A DNA stretch of 32,651 nt from Hyphomicrobiales bacterium (GCA_900472785.1 UCJH01000060.1:1-32651); one strand, 5' to 3'. Counted from the first letter of the stretch, positions 15,586 to 24,138 are shown. The notes: a model not told the origin generated them from the sequence alone. Numbers and translations: made by a program.

Positions 15586-17892
15586 ATGGTATCGACGTTC
15601 ATCGACTACAATCTCATCGCGCGTGACATGAAGCTCAGCCTTCAGCGCACGTCGGAACAGGTTCTGGTCAAGCGCGAGGCCGATTATTACAAGGCCAATA
15701 TCGGCAAGGTCACCACCGTCGATGCGTTCATGGATGACTACCGGCTCTTCAACTATGCCATGAAAGCGCATGGGCTGGAGGACATGGCCTATGCCAAAGC
15801 CTTCATGCGCAAGGTGCTGGAAAGCGATCTCAGCGACGAGGCGAGCTATGCCAACATGCTCACCGACGAGCGCTATCGCAAATTTGCCGAAGCGTTCAAT
15901 TTCTCGAAATCGACCTCGGTGGTTCAAAGTGATGCACAGGAAGACGCCGTCATCGGCCTCTACAACCAGAGTATCGTCAACCAGGACGCCGCCGTCAAAA
16001 CGGACTCGGCCTATTTTAACGCAGCCATCGACCGCGTCACCACCGTCGACGAGCTCTGGCAGAACGATCGTCTTAAGACCTACGTGTTCCAGGCGTTCGG
16101 CCTGGATTCGAAATACACGTCTTACGAACAGTTCAAGGGCGTCGTCACCAGCGACGTCAATGATCCGAACAGTTTCGTAAATGCGCAGGCGACGGCCTAT
16201 GAGCAGGGCCTTGAAGACAGGATCGCCAACGTCCAGGCCACCGCCACGCCGGCGGATCTGGCCAATCCCAACAGCACGGCCTCCAAGCTGATTGCCAGCT
16301 ACCAGGCGATGATCAACAACGCGCCAGACTATACGCCGCTCGCCGGCGCCTTCAATTTCCAGGCGGATGGAACGCTGGCTTCCGGCGACCTGCCGATGAC
16401 CGATGCGCAGAAGGCCTTGACCAACGAGGCCTATGTCTTCCAGCAACCCCGTCTTTCGACGAGCGCGGCGCTGCTCGACAAGCTCTACTACGAGAGCACG
16501 GTCAACAACATGACCACCGTCGACAACCTGCTCGCCAACAGCCGCATCCTGAACTACATCGTCGTCGCCTACGGCCTGCCGTCGACGACGTTGCTGGCGA
16601 CGCTGGAAAATGTGCTGACCAGCGATCCCGACGATCCGGCGAGCTATGTCAATACATCGACGGACGCGAACAAGGAAATCTTCAAGGAGATGGCCCGCGC
16701 CTTCAACTTCCAGTCGGATGGCACGCTGGCTTCCGGCGATACGCCACAGACGACCGAGCAGATGAAGTTGACCTCCGGCGGCTACATCGATCGCTACAAT
16801 GATTCCTATGAAGCCGCCGACGAATCGTTGATCGCGTCCTACAAGACGCTGATGGGGCTCGTTGTGGATGTCGACGACATGCTGGCGGATAAGAAGATCA
16901 TGTCGCTGGCGCTCAAGGCCTTTGGCTTGGAAAACGAGGGCGATACCTCCCGCAAGCTGAAGAAGGTCCTGACCAGCGATCTGAACGACCCCAAGAGCTA
17001 TGCCAACAGCCTGAAGGACAGCCGCTACGTCGAATTCGCCAAGGCCTTCAATTTCAATGCGGACGGCACGCTTGGCACGCCGTTGCTGGCGCAGTCGGAA
17101 TCCGAAATCCTCAACACGGCCTCCGCCTATGTCGTCCAGAAAAGCCGGTTCGGAACCGAGGAAGACAAGAAGGCGGCGACGACGGAATCGAAATATTACA
17201 GCACCGAGGTCGAGAAGCTGACGTCGATGGGTGACCTGCTCGGCAACCGTCGTCTCGTCGATTTCATCCTGGTCGCGGCCGGTATCGATCCCGAGGAGGT
17301 AACGACGGATTATGTCCGGCAGATGTTCGAGTCCGATCTCGAAGATCCTGAAAGCTTCGTCAACACCGAGCCGGACACGCGCTACCGCGAGATCGTCGCT
17401 TCGTTCAACTTCAATGTGAAAGGCGAGATTCAGAAGCCGGCTTCCGGCCAGATCCAGACGCGGCGCGGCCTCATCGACACGGCGGATCTCTATCTCAACC
17501 AGACCCTGGAAGAGACGCAAGGCGAGGACAATGCCGGCGTGCGCCTGGCCCTCTACTTCAAACGCATGGCCTCCGGTGTCGGCAGCGCCTATGACCTGCT
17601 CGCCGATAGCGCCCTGTTGCAGGTTATCCAGACGACCTTCAACATCCCCAAGGAGATGTCGAGCGCGGATGTCGATATCCAGTACGACTACATCAACCGC
17701 GTTCTCGATATCGAGGATCTGCAGGACCCGGAAAAACTGCAAAAGCTGCTGGTGCGCTTCACCTCGCTTTACGACATCGAGAACAATGTCGACGTGTCTG
17801 CGGGCGAACTCATCCTGTCCGGCAGCGGCGGCACCGGCATCAGCGCCGATACGCTGCTCAGCCTGACGCAGCTGCGCTCCGGCGGGTTCTAA
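15586..17892 (+). CDS. Multi-repeat DUF1217 protein (flagellum-associated family)
   Basis: A 768-residue protein built from about six copies of one 75-residue unit, at roughly residues 33-106, 141-258, 299-376, 417-490, 536-609 and 657-730. The unit reads: aromatic-rich start (YY), TTVDxL, hydrophobic helix ending in AFGL, SDxxDPxSYxN, then AFNF with a DGTLASGD-like tail. Unit 2 carries an extra stretch of about 40 residues. This is the DUF1217 pattern; in rhizobia such proteins are often encoded within flagellar clusters, but no flagellar gene is next to this one. There is no signal peptide, consistent with flagellar-type export or a cytoplasmic protein. The start is ATG 15586. The convergent dehydrogenase gene ends 6 bp beyond its stop. 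Confidence 0.8.
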   Translation: MVSTFIDYNLIARDMKLSLQRTSEQVLVKREADYYKANIGKVTTVDAFMDDYRLFNYAMKAHGLEDMAYAKAFMRKVLESDLSDEASYANMLTDERYRKFAEAFNFSKSTSVVQSDAQEDAVIGLYNQSIVNQDAAVKTDSAYFNAAIDRVTTVDELWQNDRLKTYVFQAFGLDSKYTSYEQFKGVVTSDVNDPNSFVNAQATAYEQGLEDRIANVQATATPADLANPNSTASKLIASYQAMINNAPDYTPLAGAFNFQADGTLASGDLPMTDAQKALTNEAYVFQQPRLSTSAALLDKLYYESTVNNMTTVDNLLANSRILNYIVVAYGLPSTTLLATLENVLTSDPDDPASYVNTSTDANKEIFKEMARAFNFQSDGTLASGDTPQTTEQMKLTSGGYIDRYNDSYEAADESLIASYKTLMGLVVDVDDMLADKKIMSLALKAFGLENEGDTSRKLKKVLTSDLNDPKSYANSLKDSRYVEFAKAFNFNADGTLGTPLLAQSESEILNTASAYVVQKSRFGTEEDKKAATTESKYYSTEVEKLTSMGDLLGNRRLVDFILVAAGIDPEEVTTDYVRQMFESDLEDPESFVNTEPDTRYREIVASFNFNVKGEIQKPASGQIQTRRGLIDTADLYLNQTLEETQGEDNAGVRLALYFKRMASGVGSAYDLLADSALLQVIQTTFNIPKEMSSADVDIQYDYINRVLDIEDLQDPEKLQKLLVRFTSLYDIENNVDVSAGELILSGSGGTGISADTLLSLTQLRSGGF

Positions 17893-17898
17893 GGCCCA

Positions 17899-19335
17899 TT
17901 AGCGTCCGCTCTTCAGCACCTTGTCAGGGTTCATGATGCCGGCCGGGTCGAAGGCGTGTTTGATCCGTTGCATCAGGTCGATCTCGATCGGCGGGCGGAT
18001 GTCGGCCAGTTCGTCGCGCTTCAATTGCCCTATGCCGTGTTCGGCCGAGATCGAGCCGTTGTATTTCAGGACGATGCCATGGACGATCGCGTTCATCTCG
18101 CGCCAGCGGCCGATGAAGGTTTCTTTGTCGGCACCGATCGGCTGGGAGATGTTGTAGTGGATGTTGCCGTCACCCATGTGGCCGAAGGAGCAGATGCGGG
18201 CACCCTGAATGGCCGCCAGCACGGCGGCATCGGCCTCTGCCATGAAGGCGGGAATGCTGGAAACCGGCACGGAAACGTCGTGCTTGATCGATCCGCCCTC
18301 CGGCTTCTGCGCCGGTGACATGCTTTCGCGCATGTGCCACAGGCTTTTGCGCTGCGCCTCGCTGTTGGCGATGATGGCGTTTTCAACCACGCCGTCTTCG
18401 ATACCGCGCGCCAGAAGATCCTGCATCATCTGCTCGGCGCGCTCCGCCGTGTCCGTGGTCGAGATGTCGACCAGCACGTACCAGGCATGCAGCGTGTCCA
18501 TCGGATCGCGGACGCCGGGAATATGCCGGGTGGTGAACTCGACGCCCAGCCGCGGCATCAGCTCGAAGCCGGTGAGCGCCGGCCCGCACAGGCTCGACGC
18601 CCGGTCGAACAGAACAAGTGCGTCTTCGACCGAGTTCAGGCCGGCGAAAGCGACCTGATGGCCGGCCGGCTGCGGATAGAGCTTCAGCACCGCGCCGGTG
18701 ATCACCCCGAGCGTGCCCTCCGCGCCGATGAACAGGTCGCGCAGGTCGTAGCCGGTATTGTCCTTCTTCAGCCGCCGCAATCCGTCCCAGATTTCACCGG
18801 TCGGCAGCACGACTTCGAGACCCAGGCAGAGCTGGCGCATGTTGCCATAGGCCAGCACCGCCGTACCGCCGGCATTGGTCGAAAGATTGCCGCCGATGCG
18901 GCAGGAGCCTTCGGAACCAAGCGACAGCGGAAACAGCCGGCCATGCTCTTCCGCCGCTGTCTGGATATCCGCCAAAATGCAGCCGGCATCGGCGACGATG
19001 ACATTGCCGACAGGGTCGACGGCGCGGATTTTGTTCAGCCGCTCCAGCGAGAGCACGATGTCGCCGGCATCCGGCCGCGGAATTTGCCCCGCCACATGCC
19101 CGGTATTGCCGCCCTGCGGCACGATGGCGGTTCCGGTTTCTGTTGCCAGTTTCAGGATAGCCGAAACCTCCGAAACCGAACCGGGTTTCAGGACGACCGG
19201 TGTCGTCCCTTTGTAAAGCCCGCGGGATTCGACGAGATAGGGAGCCTGCGCCGGAAGATCGGTCACGGCATTCCGAGCGCCGACAATGGCGATGAATCGG
19301 GCGAGGAGATCGGGGGAGGGGATGGTGTTTGTCAT
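17899..19335 (-). CDS. FAD-binding D-2-hydroxyacid dehydrogenase (GlcD/D2HGDH type)
   Basis: A 478-residue flavoprotein of the vanillyl-alcohol-oxidase fold. The FAD-binding part has IVPQGGNTGH (71-80), GGNLSTNAGGTAVLAYGN (148-165) and GAEGTLGVIT (204-213). The C-terminal substrate part has HDVSVPVS and the metal/catalytic block HMGDGNIH (386-393), then AEHGIGQLKRDEL. These mark D-lactate, D-2-hydroxyglutarate and glycolate dehydrogenases; the precise substrate is not determinable, and D-2-hydroxyglutarate is a fair guess. It lies 47 bp after the sua5 stop on the same strand and is probably cotranscribed. Confidence 0.88.
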   Translation of the reverse strand: MTNTIPSPDLLARFIAIVGARNAVTDLPAQAPYLVESRGLYKGTTPVVLKPGSVSEVSAILKLATETGTAIVPQGGNTGHVAGQIPRPDAGDIVLSLERLNKIRAVDPVGNVIVADAGCILADIQTAAEEHGRLFPLSLGSEGSCRIGGNLSTNAGGTAVLAYGNMRQLCLGLEVVLPTGEIWDGLRRLKKDNTGYDLRDLFIGAEGTLGVITGAVLKLYPQPAGHQVAFAGLNSVEDALVLFDRASSLCGPALTGFELMPRLGVEFTTRHIPGVRDPMDTLHAWYVLVDISTTDTAERAEQMMQDLLARGIEDGVVENAIIANSEAQRKSLWHMRESMSPAQKPEGGSIKHDVSVPVSSIPAFMAEADAAVLAAIQGARICSFGHMGDGNIHYNISQPIGADKETFIGRWREMNAIVHGIVLKYNGSISAEHGIGQLKRDELADIRPPIEIDLMQRIKHAFDPAGIMNPDKVLKSGR

Positions 19336-19382
19336 GGTGCGGATAGGCTCCCCTGTTTCTGCAAGGTTCAGTTCAGTCGATG

Positions 19383-20357
19383 TCAGCCACGCGGTGCCGC
19401 CGCCCGCTCGATCCGGTCGTTGATAGCCTCACCGAGCCCTTCCATCGGGATGGGGCCAAAGGCGATCGTCGCGGCACCGGAGGCATCGGCCTGCTTCATG
19501 AAGGCAAAGAGATTGGCGGCCGCCTCGCGCAGATCGCCGATTGGGCTGAGGTCGAGGACGAGCGTGGCTTCCGCTTCTCCCGGCAGCACACCGCCGCCGA
19601 AGCGAATGAGCGCCTCGCCGGGCCGGACATCCTTCGCGTTCAGGCGCACGCCCGCCGAAGGCGCATAGTGCGAAGCAAGCATGCCCGGCGCTTCGATGAT
19701 CGCGCCGGCGGTTTCCGGTCGGGTGACCTTCTTGCCGGTCAGGTCCTCGATGGCCTTCACATCGAGCCCGCCGGGCCGCAGGAGCCTGATCTCGCCGTCC
19801 TCGACCTTGATGATCGTCGATTCCAGTCCGATCCCGGCCGGGCCAGCATCGAGGATGAGCTCCAACCGGTCGCCCAGATCGGCCGCGACATGGCCGGCTG
19901 TCGTCGGGCTGATCTTGCCTGACGTATTGGCGCTGGGTGCTGCCAGTGGTTTGCCGAACATCGCGATCACGCCGCGCGAAAAACCATCGGGCATGCGGAT
20001 GCCGAGCGTATCGAGCCCGGCCGAGGCGAGCGCATGGACGGCGCTGTCGGTCTTGAGCGGCAGGATGAGCGTCAACGGACCCGGCCAGAACGCCTCCGCC
20101 AGCCAGCGCGACAAAGGGTCGAAGTCCACATGCCGGTCGGCCATCTCGAAATCCGAAACATGGCAGATCAGCGGATTGAAGCGCGGCCGGCCCTTCATTT
20201 CGTAGATGCGGCTGATGGCATCGGGATTGGTGGCGTCGGCGGCAAGTCCGTAGACTGTTTCCGTCGGGATCGCGACCGGCAGGCCTTCGGCCAGCACCGC
20301 GCAGGCGCGGAACAGCGCGGCCTCGGGCTCGTTCTCGGTGTCGATGATGTCGGCCAT
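19383..20357 (-). CDS. sua5: L-threonylcarbamoyladenylate synthase (Sua5/YrdC)
   Basis: A 324-residue Sua5-type enzyme, which makes threonylcarbamoyl-AMP from threonine, bicarbonate and ATP for the t6A modification of ANN-decoding tRNAs. The YrdC domain shows PTETVYGLAADA (31-42), the KGRPRFNPL motif (55-63) and APSANTSGKISPT. The extra C-terminal Sua5 domain (about 215-320) distinguishes it from short TsaC. The ATG at 20357 has a purine-rich AAGGC upstream. The conserved unknown gene lies 71 bp upstream and the FAD dehydrogenase downstream, all on the minus strand. Confidence 0.93.
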   Translation of the reverse strand: MADIIDTENEPEAALFRACAVLAEGLPVAIPTETVYGLAADATNPDAISRIYEMKGRPRFNPLICHVSDFEMADRHVDFDPLSRWLAEAFWPGPLTLILPLKTDSAVHALASAGLDTLGIRMPDGFSRGVIAMFGKPLAAPSANTSGKISPTTAGHVAADLGDRLELILDAGPAGIGLESTIIKVEDGEIRLLRPGGLDVKAIEDLTGKKVTRPETAGAIIEAPGMLASHYAPSAGVRLNAKDVRPGEALIRFGGGVLPGEAEATLVLDLSPIGDLREAAANLFAFMKQADASGAATIAFGPIPMEGLGEAINDRIERAAAPRG

Positions 20358-20405
20358 GCCTTGCGCTTCCGCTTTCGTCTGGCCGTCTCTTTAGACCAGC
20401 CGACT

Positions 20406-20428
20406 GCAAAACAGAATGTTTTTCTGCT
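20406..20428 (-). terminator. Weak terminator-like hairpin
   Basis: CAGAA (20412-20416) and TTCTG (20422-20426) form a 5-bp stem, followed on the minus strand by TTTTGC. It begins directly after the stop of the conserved unknown gene. It may cause partial termination before sua5. Confidence 0.4.
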
Positions 20429-21034
20429 TTAGAGGCTGCGGATGATCTTGCGGAGCTGCTCGTTGCGGGCGCCGAGCTGCAGCACGTTTTTCAACGCCAC
20501 CTTCGGATCGTGCGTGCGGAACAGAAGGCCGTCGCTGCGCAGGGTGCGGTTGATCACCATCCGGCCGATCTCTTCGCCCTCATCGATCGCAACAGCGAAA
20601 TACATCCGCGAATAGCCAAGGTTGATCCGCTCGAAAAACTGCTCGCCGTCGCCGATGTCGGCGTAGAAGTTGGCAATGTAGAAGGACCATTTGATGTCCT
20701 TCAATGGCGCGAACTGGGTTTTCGCCGCCGTGACGTGGCAATAGCCGAGATGCGGGCTGCCCTTCAGCGTGCGTTGGAACAGCAACTTGGGAAAACGGAT
20801 GGACGGATGGAAGGCGTTGATGCGCTGATGCGTTGTGTCACCGGCATTCTCAAGTTTCTTGCCCGTACGCTCGGCCACCTCGTCATGGGTAAGGTAACGT
20901 TTCTCGATCGCGTTCCAGTCGGCGGCGCGGCGGTTGATCCGCCCGGTGCGCAGAAATTCGGTGTAGATCGCCGCTTTCGGCGGGGCTTCCAGCTTCCTGG
21001 AGGAGGCGGCGTCATAGTATCTGAGTTTAGACAT
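20429..21034 (-). CDS. Conserved hypothetical protein (possibly DUF6656)
   Basis: A 201-residue soluble protein without a signal peptide or membrane helix. It begins MSKLRYYDAASSRKLEAPPK and has blocks that look conserved: KRYLTHDEVAERTGKKLE, LGYCHVTAAKTQFAPL, WSFYIANFYADIGDGE, and RMVINRTLRSDGLLFRTHDP. I believe this is a family found in Rhizobiales that databases call DUF6656, but I am not sure of the name. No catalytic motif is recognisable. The ATG at 21034 was preferred to an upstream in-frame ATG at 21064 because the N-terminus SKLRYYD looks like the family start. It is upstream of sua5 on the same strand. Confidence 0.65.
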   Translation of the reverse strand: MSKLRYYDAASSRKLEAPPKAAIYTEFLRTGRINRRAADWNAIEKRYLTHDEVAERTGKKLENAGDTTHQRINAFHPSIRFPKLLFQRTLKGSPHLGYCHVTAAKTQFAPLKDIKWSFYIANFYADIGDGEQFFERINLGYSRMYFAVAIDEGEEIGRMVINRTLRSDGLLFRTHDPKVALKNVLQLGARNEQLRKIIRSL

Positions 21035-21416
21035 GGCCTGTCCCACAATTTGGTCGCGTTGCAAGACTTACCCGCAGTCGACATTCGCGCGGGCCGAATT
21101 CCACTTCGCCGCAGGCTACATCGACAGAGTTAACGCATTCTTTCCAAAGCATAGCCCGCAACAATGACGCGAGGCTTGCGTCCCGGCAGGGCCGGGAATG
21201 TGAGGCATGTCGCAAAAAGACGGTTTGATGCGGCGCGTCCGGACCAGCGGGCAGAATTTGAGCGGCCTGCTGAAAAATAAGGCCATACCATTGTTTATGC
21301 TGATAAAATAATCTGTTTTTCTTCCCTGTGGATGATCTTCATCTGTGTCGTCTTTCTGGAATTCGATGTCGCTTATCGACGCCTCTTTTTCAGGGCGAAG
21401 AGATTAGATGGGCTCA
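21035..21416. other. Intergenic region upstream of the cobalamin riboswitch
   Basis: About 380 bp between the divergent unknown gene and the riboswitch. It contains a perfect hairpin, TCCCGGC-AGG-GCCGGGA (21181-21197), and an A/T-rich zone at 21260-21330. In that zone TGATAAAAT (21301-21309) resembles an extended -10 element and could start the riboswitch transcript; no matching -35 is present. No gene is seen. Confidence 0.35.
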
Positions 21417-21592
21417 CTCAAGGTGTCGCTCTGAATGGGAGGGCGGAGAATTGGGAAGCCGGTCAAATCCCGGCGCTGCCCCCGCAACGGTGGTGGAGCA
21501 TGCACTTCGGCAGAGCCACTGGATGGGAGTCCGGGAAGGCGCCGCGGTCGTCCGCAAGGACAGCTCCTGAGCCCGGAAACCAGCCTTGCTGC
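21417..21592 (+). promoter_or_regulatory. Cobalamin (AdoCbl-type) riboswitch
   Basis: The conserved blocks of a B12 riboswitch occur in the right order and spacing: GGTG near 21422, TTGGGAAGCCGGT (21451-21463) with its closing AATCCCGGCGCTGCC, the core GCTGCCCCCGCAACGGT (21475-21491), GCCACTGG (21515-21522), GGGAAGGC (21533-21540), and the B12-box-like GAGCCCGGAAACCAGCC (21569-21585). These segments form the ligand-binding core of the class. It lies about 150 bp upstream of gbcA on the same strand. Binding of cobalamin normally lowers expression, so the downstream operon should be repressed when B12 is plentiful. Confidence 0.92.
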
Positions 21593-21681
21593 GAAATTGA
21601 TGTCTTGGTTGCGGCGGGCGACCGAAGTGCGAACCTGTTGGCCGAAGCGTTCCCAGCGCGACGGAGGTTCCCTTCCTGCCC

Positions 21682-21725
21682 GGTGCAACCCTTAAAGGTG
21701 GCGAGCACCCCGGATCAGCGGGGAG
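21682..21725 (+). promoter_or_regulatory. RBS-sequestering hairpin and alternative stem (riboswitch expression platform)
   Basis: CCCCG (21708-21712) pairs with CGGGG (21719-21723), and the second arm is part of the ribosome-binding site GGGGAG (21720-21725). An alternative stem, GGTG (21697-21700) with CACC (21706-21709), shares C21708-C21709, so the two cannot form together; GGTGC at 21682-21686 can also pair with GCACC (21705-21709). There is no T-run, so control of translation rather than transcription is likely. The pairings are visible; the switching is inferred. Confidence 0.5.
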
Positions 21726-21737
21726 AAAGAAACGAAC

Positions 21738-22988
21738 ATGGATTTCCGCAGCGAAGTTCTTCGCAAGCTCAAGAACCGGCGCGCCGGTCACAGCCTCGAG
21801 CAGGCGTTCTATACCGATCCCGACCTGTTCAAGGTCGACATGGAACAGATCTGGTACAAGGACTGGCTGTTCATTGGCCATGATTGTGAAATTCCGAAAT
21901 CCGGCAATTATTTCACCGTCCAGGTCGGCGAATATCCGGTCGTGATCGTGCGGGACCGCACCGGCGCAGTGCGGGCGCTTCACAATTCCTGCCGCCATCG
22001 CGGCTCGCGTGTCTGCGCCGGTGCCAAGGGCTCCTCCGCCAAGCTTGTCTGTCCCTATCACCAGTGGACCTATGAGCTCGATGGCAAGCTTTTGTTTGCC
22101 CGCCAGATGGGCGAGGATTTCGACAAGAACCAGCACGGTTTGAAGCCCATCCACTGCGAAACCATCGGCGGCTACATCTTCATCTGCCTCGCTGAAGAGG
22201 CGATGGACTTCCAGCCGGTGCGCGACATGGTCTCCTCCTATGTCACGCCGCACAATCTGAAGGACACGAAGGTCGCCTTCGAAAGCACGATCATAGAGAA
22301 GGGCAACTGGAAGCTCGTCTGGGAAAACAACCGCGAGTGCTACCACTGCGCCGCCAACCATCCGGAACTGTGCCGCACCTATCCGGAGGCCCCGACGGCT
22401 ACCGGCGTGCAGGGCGCCAAGGATGATCCGGTCATCGCCGAGCATTGGGCGAAATGCGAGGCTGAAGGCCTGCCGAGCGAATTCAGGATCGATCACACCG
22501 GCCAGTTCCGCGTCGCACGCATGCCGCTGATCCAGGATGCCGAGAGCTATACCATGTCGGGAAAACGCGCCGTTCGCCGCCAGCTTTCCGACGATGTCAG
22601 TCAGAGCCATATCGGCACGCTGCTGCTCTTCCATTATCCCTCGACCTGGAACCACGTTCTGGCCGACCATGCCATCACCTTCCGCGTTCTGCCGCTCGGC
22701 CCGGAGCTAACGCAGGTCACGACCAAGTGGCTGGTGCACAAGGACGCGGTCGAAGGTGTCGACTACACGATTGAAGACCTGACGCATGTCTGGACCGAGA
22801 CCAACGATCAGGACCGCCAGATCGTCGAGGAAAACGCCTTCGGCATCCGCTCGCCGGCCTATCAGCCGGGTCCCTATTCGCCGGACCACGAAGGCGGCGT
22901 CATGCAGTTCGTCGAATGGTACACGAACTTCATGGCCGACCGCCTGAAGGGCGCCACCGCGTCTCCCTCTCTGGTTCGGGTTGCTTGA
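21738..22988 (+). CDS. gbcA: Rieske non-heme iron oxygenase, glycine betaine monooxygenase type
   Basis: A 416-residue Rieske oxygenase alpha subunit resembling GbcA, which demethylates glycine betaine to dimethylglycine and formaldehyde. The Rieske [2Fe-2S] ligands are Cys85/His87 (SCRHRGSRVC) and Cys105/His108 (CPYHQW). The mononuclear iron site is Glu200-His203-His208 in NRECYHCAANHPEL, with Asp357 or Asp359 in TNDQD as the likely last acidic residue; note Glu where many family members have Asp. A partner reductase follows one base after the stop. The gene is preceded by a cobalamin riboswitch, which is unusual for betaine catabolism. A related quaternary amine such as proline betaine or carnitine is a possible alternative substrate. 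Confidence 0.82.
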   Translation: MDFRSEVLRKLKNRRAGHSLEQAFYTDPDLFKVDMEQIWYKDWLFIGHDCEIPKSGNYFTVQVGEYPVVIVRDRTGAVRALHNSCRHRGSRVCAGAKGSSAKLVCPYHQWTYELDGKLLFARQMGEDFDKNQHGLKPIHCETIGGYIFICLAEEAMDFQPVRDMVSSYVTPHNLKDTKVAFESTIIEKGNWKLVWENNRECYHCAANHPELCRTYPEAPTATGVQGAKDDPVIAEHWAKCEAEGLPSEFRIDHTGQFRVARMPLIQDAESYTMSGKRAVRRQLSDDVSQSHIGTLLLFHYPSTWNHVLADHAITFRVLPLGPELTQVTTKWLVHKDAVEGVDYTIEDLTHVWTETNDQDRQIVEENAFGIRSPAYQPGPYSPDHEGGVMQFVEWYTNFMADRLKGATASPSLVRVA

Positions 22989-22989
22989 C

Positions 22990-24090
22990 ATGACGATCGC
23001 AGTCGCCTTTCAGCATCTCGACGAACTGAAGCCGTGGAACGACCGTCAGCACCTTCTGGAGTGCATATCGGTCACCGCCGAGGGTCCGGACGTGATGACC
23101 TTCGCCTTCCGCTCCAACAAGCCAGGCTGGTTCCGCTACCTGCCGGGCCAGTTCGTGACGCTTGAACTTCCCGTCGCGCCGGATGATCCCGTCATGCGCA
23201 CCTATACATTGTCCTCGAGCCCGTCGCGCCCTTTCTCGGTGGCCGTCACCGTCAAGGCGCAGAAGGATTCGATCGGCACCCGCTGGATGTTCGATCACCT
23301 GAAGCCGGGCATGACGCTGAAGGCTTTCGGCGCACTCGGGGATTTTACCTTCGTGCGCTATCCGGCGGAAAAATACCTGTTCATCTCGGCCGGTTCCGGT
23401 GTCACGCCGATGATGTCGATGACCCGCTGGATGGCTGACTGCACGCCGCAGGGCAATGTCGCCTTCATCTCCTGCGCCCGCCGCCCGGACGATCTCCTGT
23501 TCCGTGGCGAACTGGAGGTGCTTTCGGCGCACATGCCCAATATGTCGCTGGGCTTCATCGTCGAGGGCCATTCCCCGAAGGATAGCTGGCATGGCCTGCG
23601 TGGCCGCGTCGATGGCACCAAGCTTTCACTGCTCGCGCCGGATTTCATGGAACGCACGGTGTTCTGCTGCGGACCTGAACCGTTCATGCGCGGCGTGCGC
23701 GAGACGTTGAAATCCGTCGGCTTCAACATGGCGCAGTATCATGAGGAAAGCTTCCAGCCGGCCAATGCGCCGGACCCGGCGGAACTGGCCGTCCGCGCCG
23801 GTGCCACCGCAGCGGTGGACCCGGCATCGGTCTCGAACGTCACCTTCACCATGGCCGGCAAGCAGGCCAAGTGTCCGCCCGGCCAGACCATCCTGCATAC
23901 CGCGCGTTCGGCCGGCGTCCGCATCGGTGCCGCCTGCGAAGGTGGCCTTTGCGGCACATGCCGGGTCATGAAGATTTCGGGCGAGGTCGAGATGAACCAC
24001 AATGGCGGCATCCTCGACGATGAAATCGACGAAGGCTATATCCTCGCCTGCTGCTCGCGGCCGCTCGGGGACGTGCAGATCGAGGCTTGA
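22990..24090 (+). CDS. gbcB: Ferredoxin-NAD(P)H reductase partner of the Rieske oxygenase
   Basis: A 366-residue electron-transfer protein with three parts. The FAD domain carries RTYTLSS (70-76), the NAD(P)-binding domain carries GSGVTPMMS (135-143) and CGPEPF (227-232), and a C-terminal plant-type ferredoxin domain (about 283-366) carries Cys316, Cys321, Cys324 (CEGGLCGTC) and Cys354 or Cys355. This is the GbcB layout: it passes electrons from NAD(P)H to the Rieske oxygenase. I start at ATG 22990, one base after the gbcA stop; an in-frame TTG at 22981 overlaps gbcA. Tight spacing shows one operon under the riboswitch. Confidence 0.87.
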   Translation: MTIAVAFQHLDELKPWNDRQHLLECISVTAEGPDVMTFAFRSNKPGWFRYLPGQFVTLELPVAPDDPVMRTYTLSSSPSRPFSVAVTVKAQKDSIGTRWMFDHLKPGMTLKAFGALGDFTFVRYPAEKYLFISAGSGVTPMMSMTRWMADCTPQGNVAFISCARRPDDLLFRGELEVLSAHMPNMSLGFIVEGHSPKDSWHGLRGRVDGTKLSLLAPDFMERTVFCCGPEPFMRGVRETLKSVGFNMAQYHEESFQPANAPDPAELAVRAGATAAVDPASVSNVTFTMAGKQAKCPPGQTILHTARSAGVRIGAACEGGLCGTCRVMKISGEVEMNHNGGILDDEIDEGYILACCSRPLGDVQIEA

Positions 24091-24092
24091 CC

Positions 24093-24138
24093 GGCCTTGT
24101 AGGCCCTCAACATCGCGCCCAATATGTGTGGCGCGATG
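24093..24138. terminator. Hairpins in the convergent gap
   Basis: A small stem GGCC-TTGTA-GGCC (24093-24105) and a perfect 9-bp stem CATCGCGCC (24111-24119) with GGCGCGATG (24130-24138) lie between the convergent gbcB and GH25 genes. There is no T-run on either strand. A bidirectional 3'-end function is plausible from the position only. Confidence 0.4.

Noticed and set aside
15433-17742. A 769-codon minus-strand open frame opposite the DUF1217 gene
   Set aside because: Mirrors the coding frame of the plus-strand gene through codon bias. The plus strand has the repeated DUF1217 units and a proper start.
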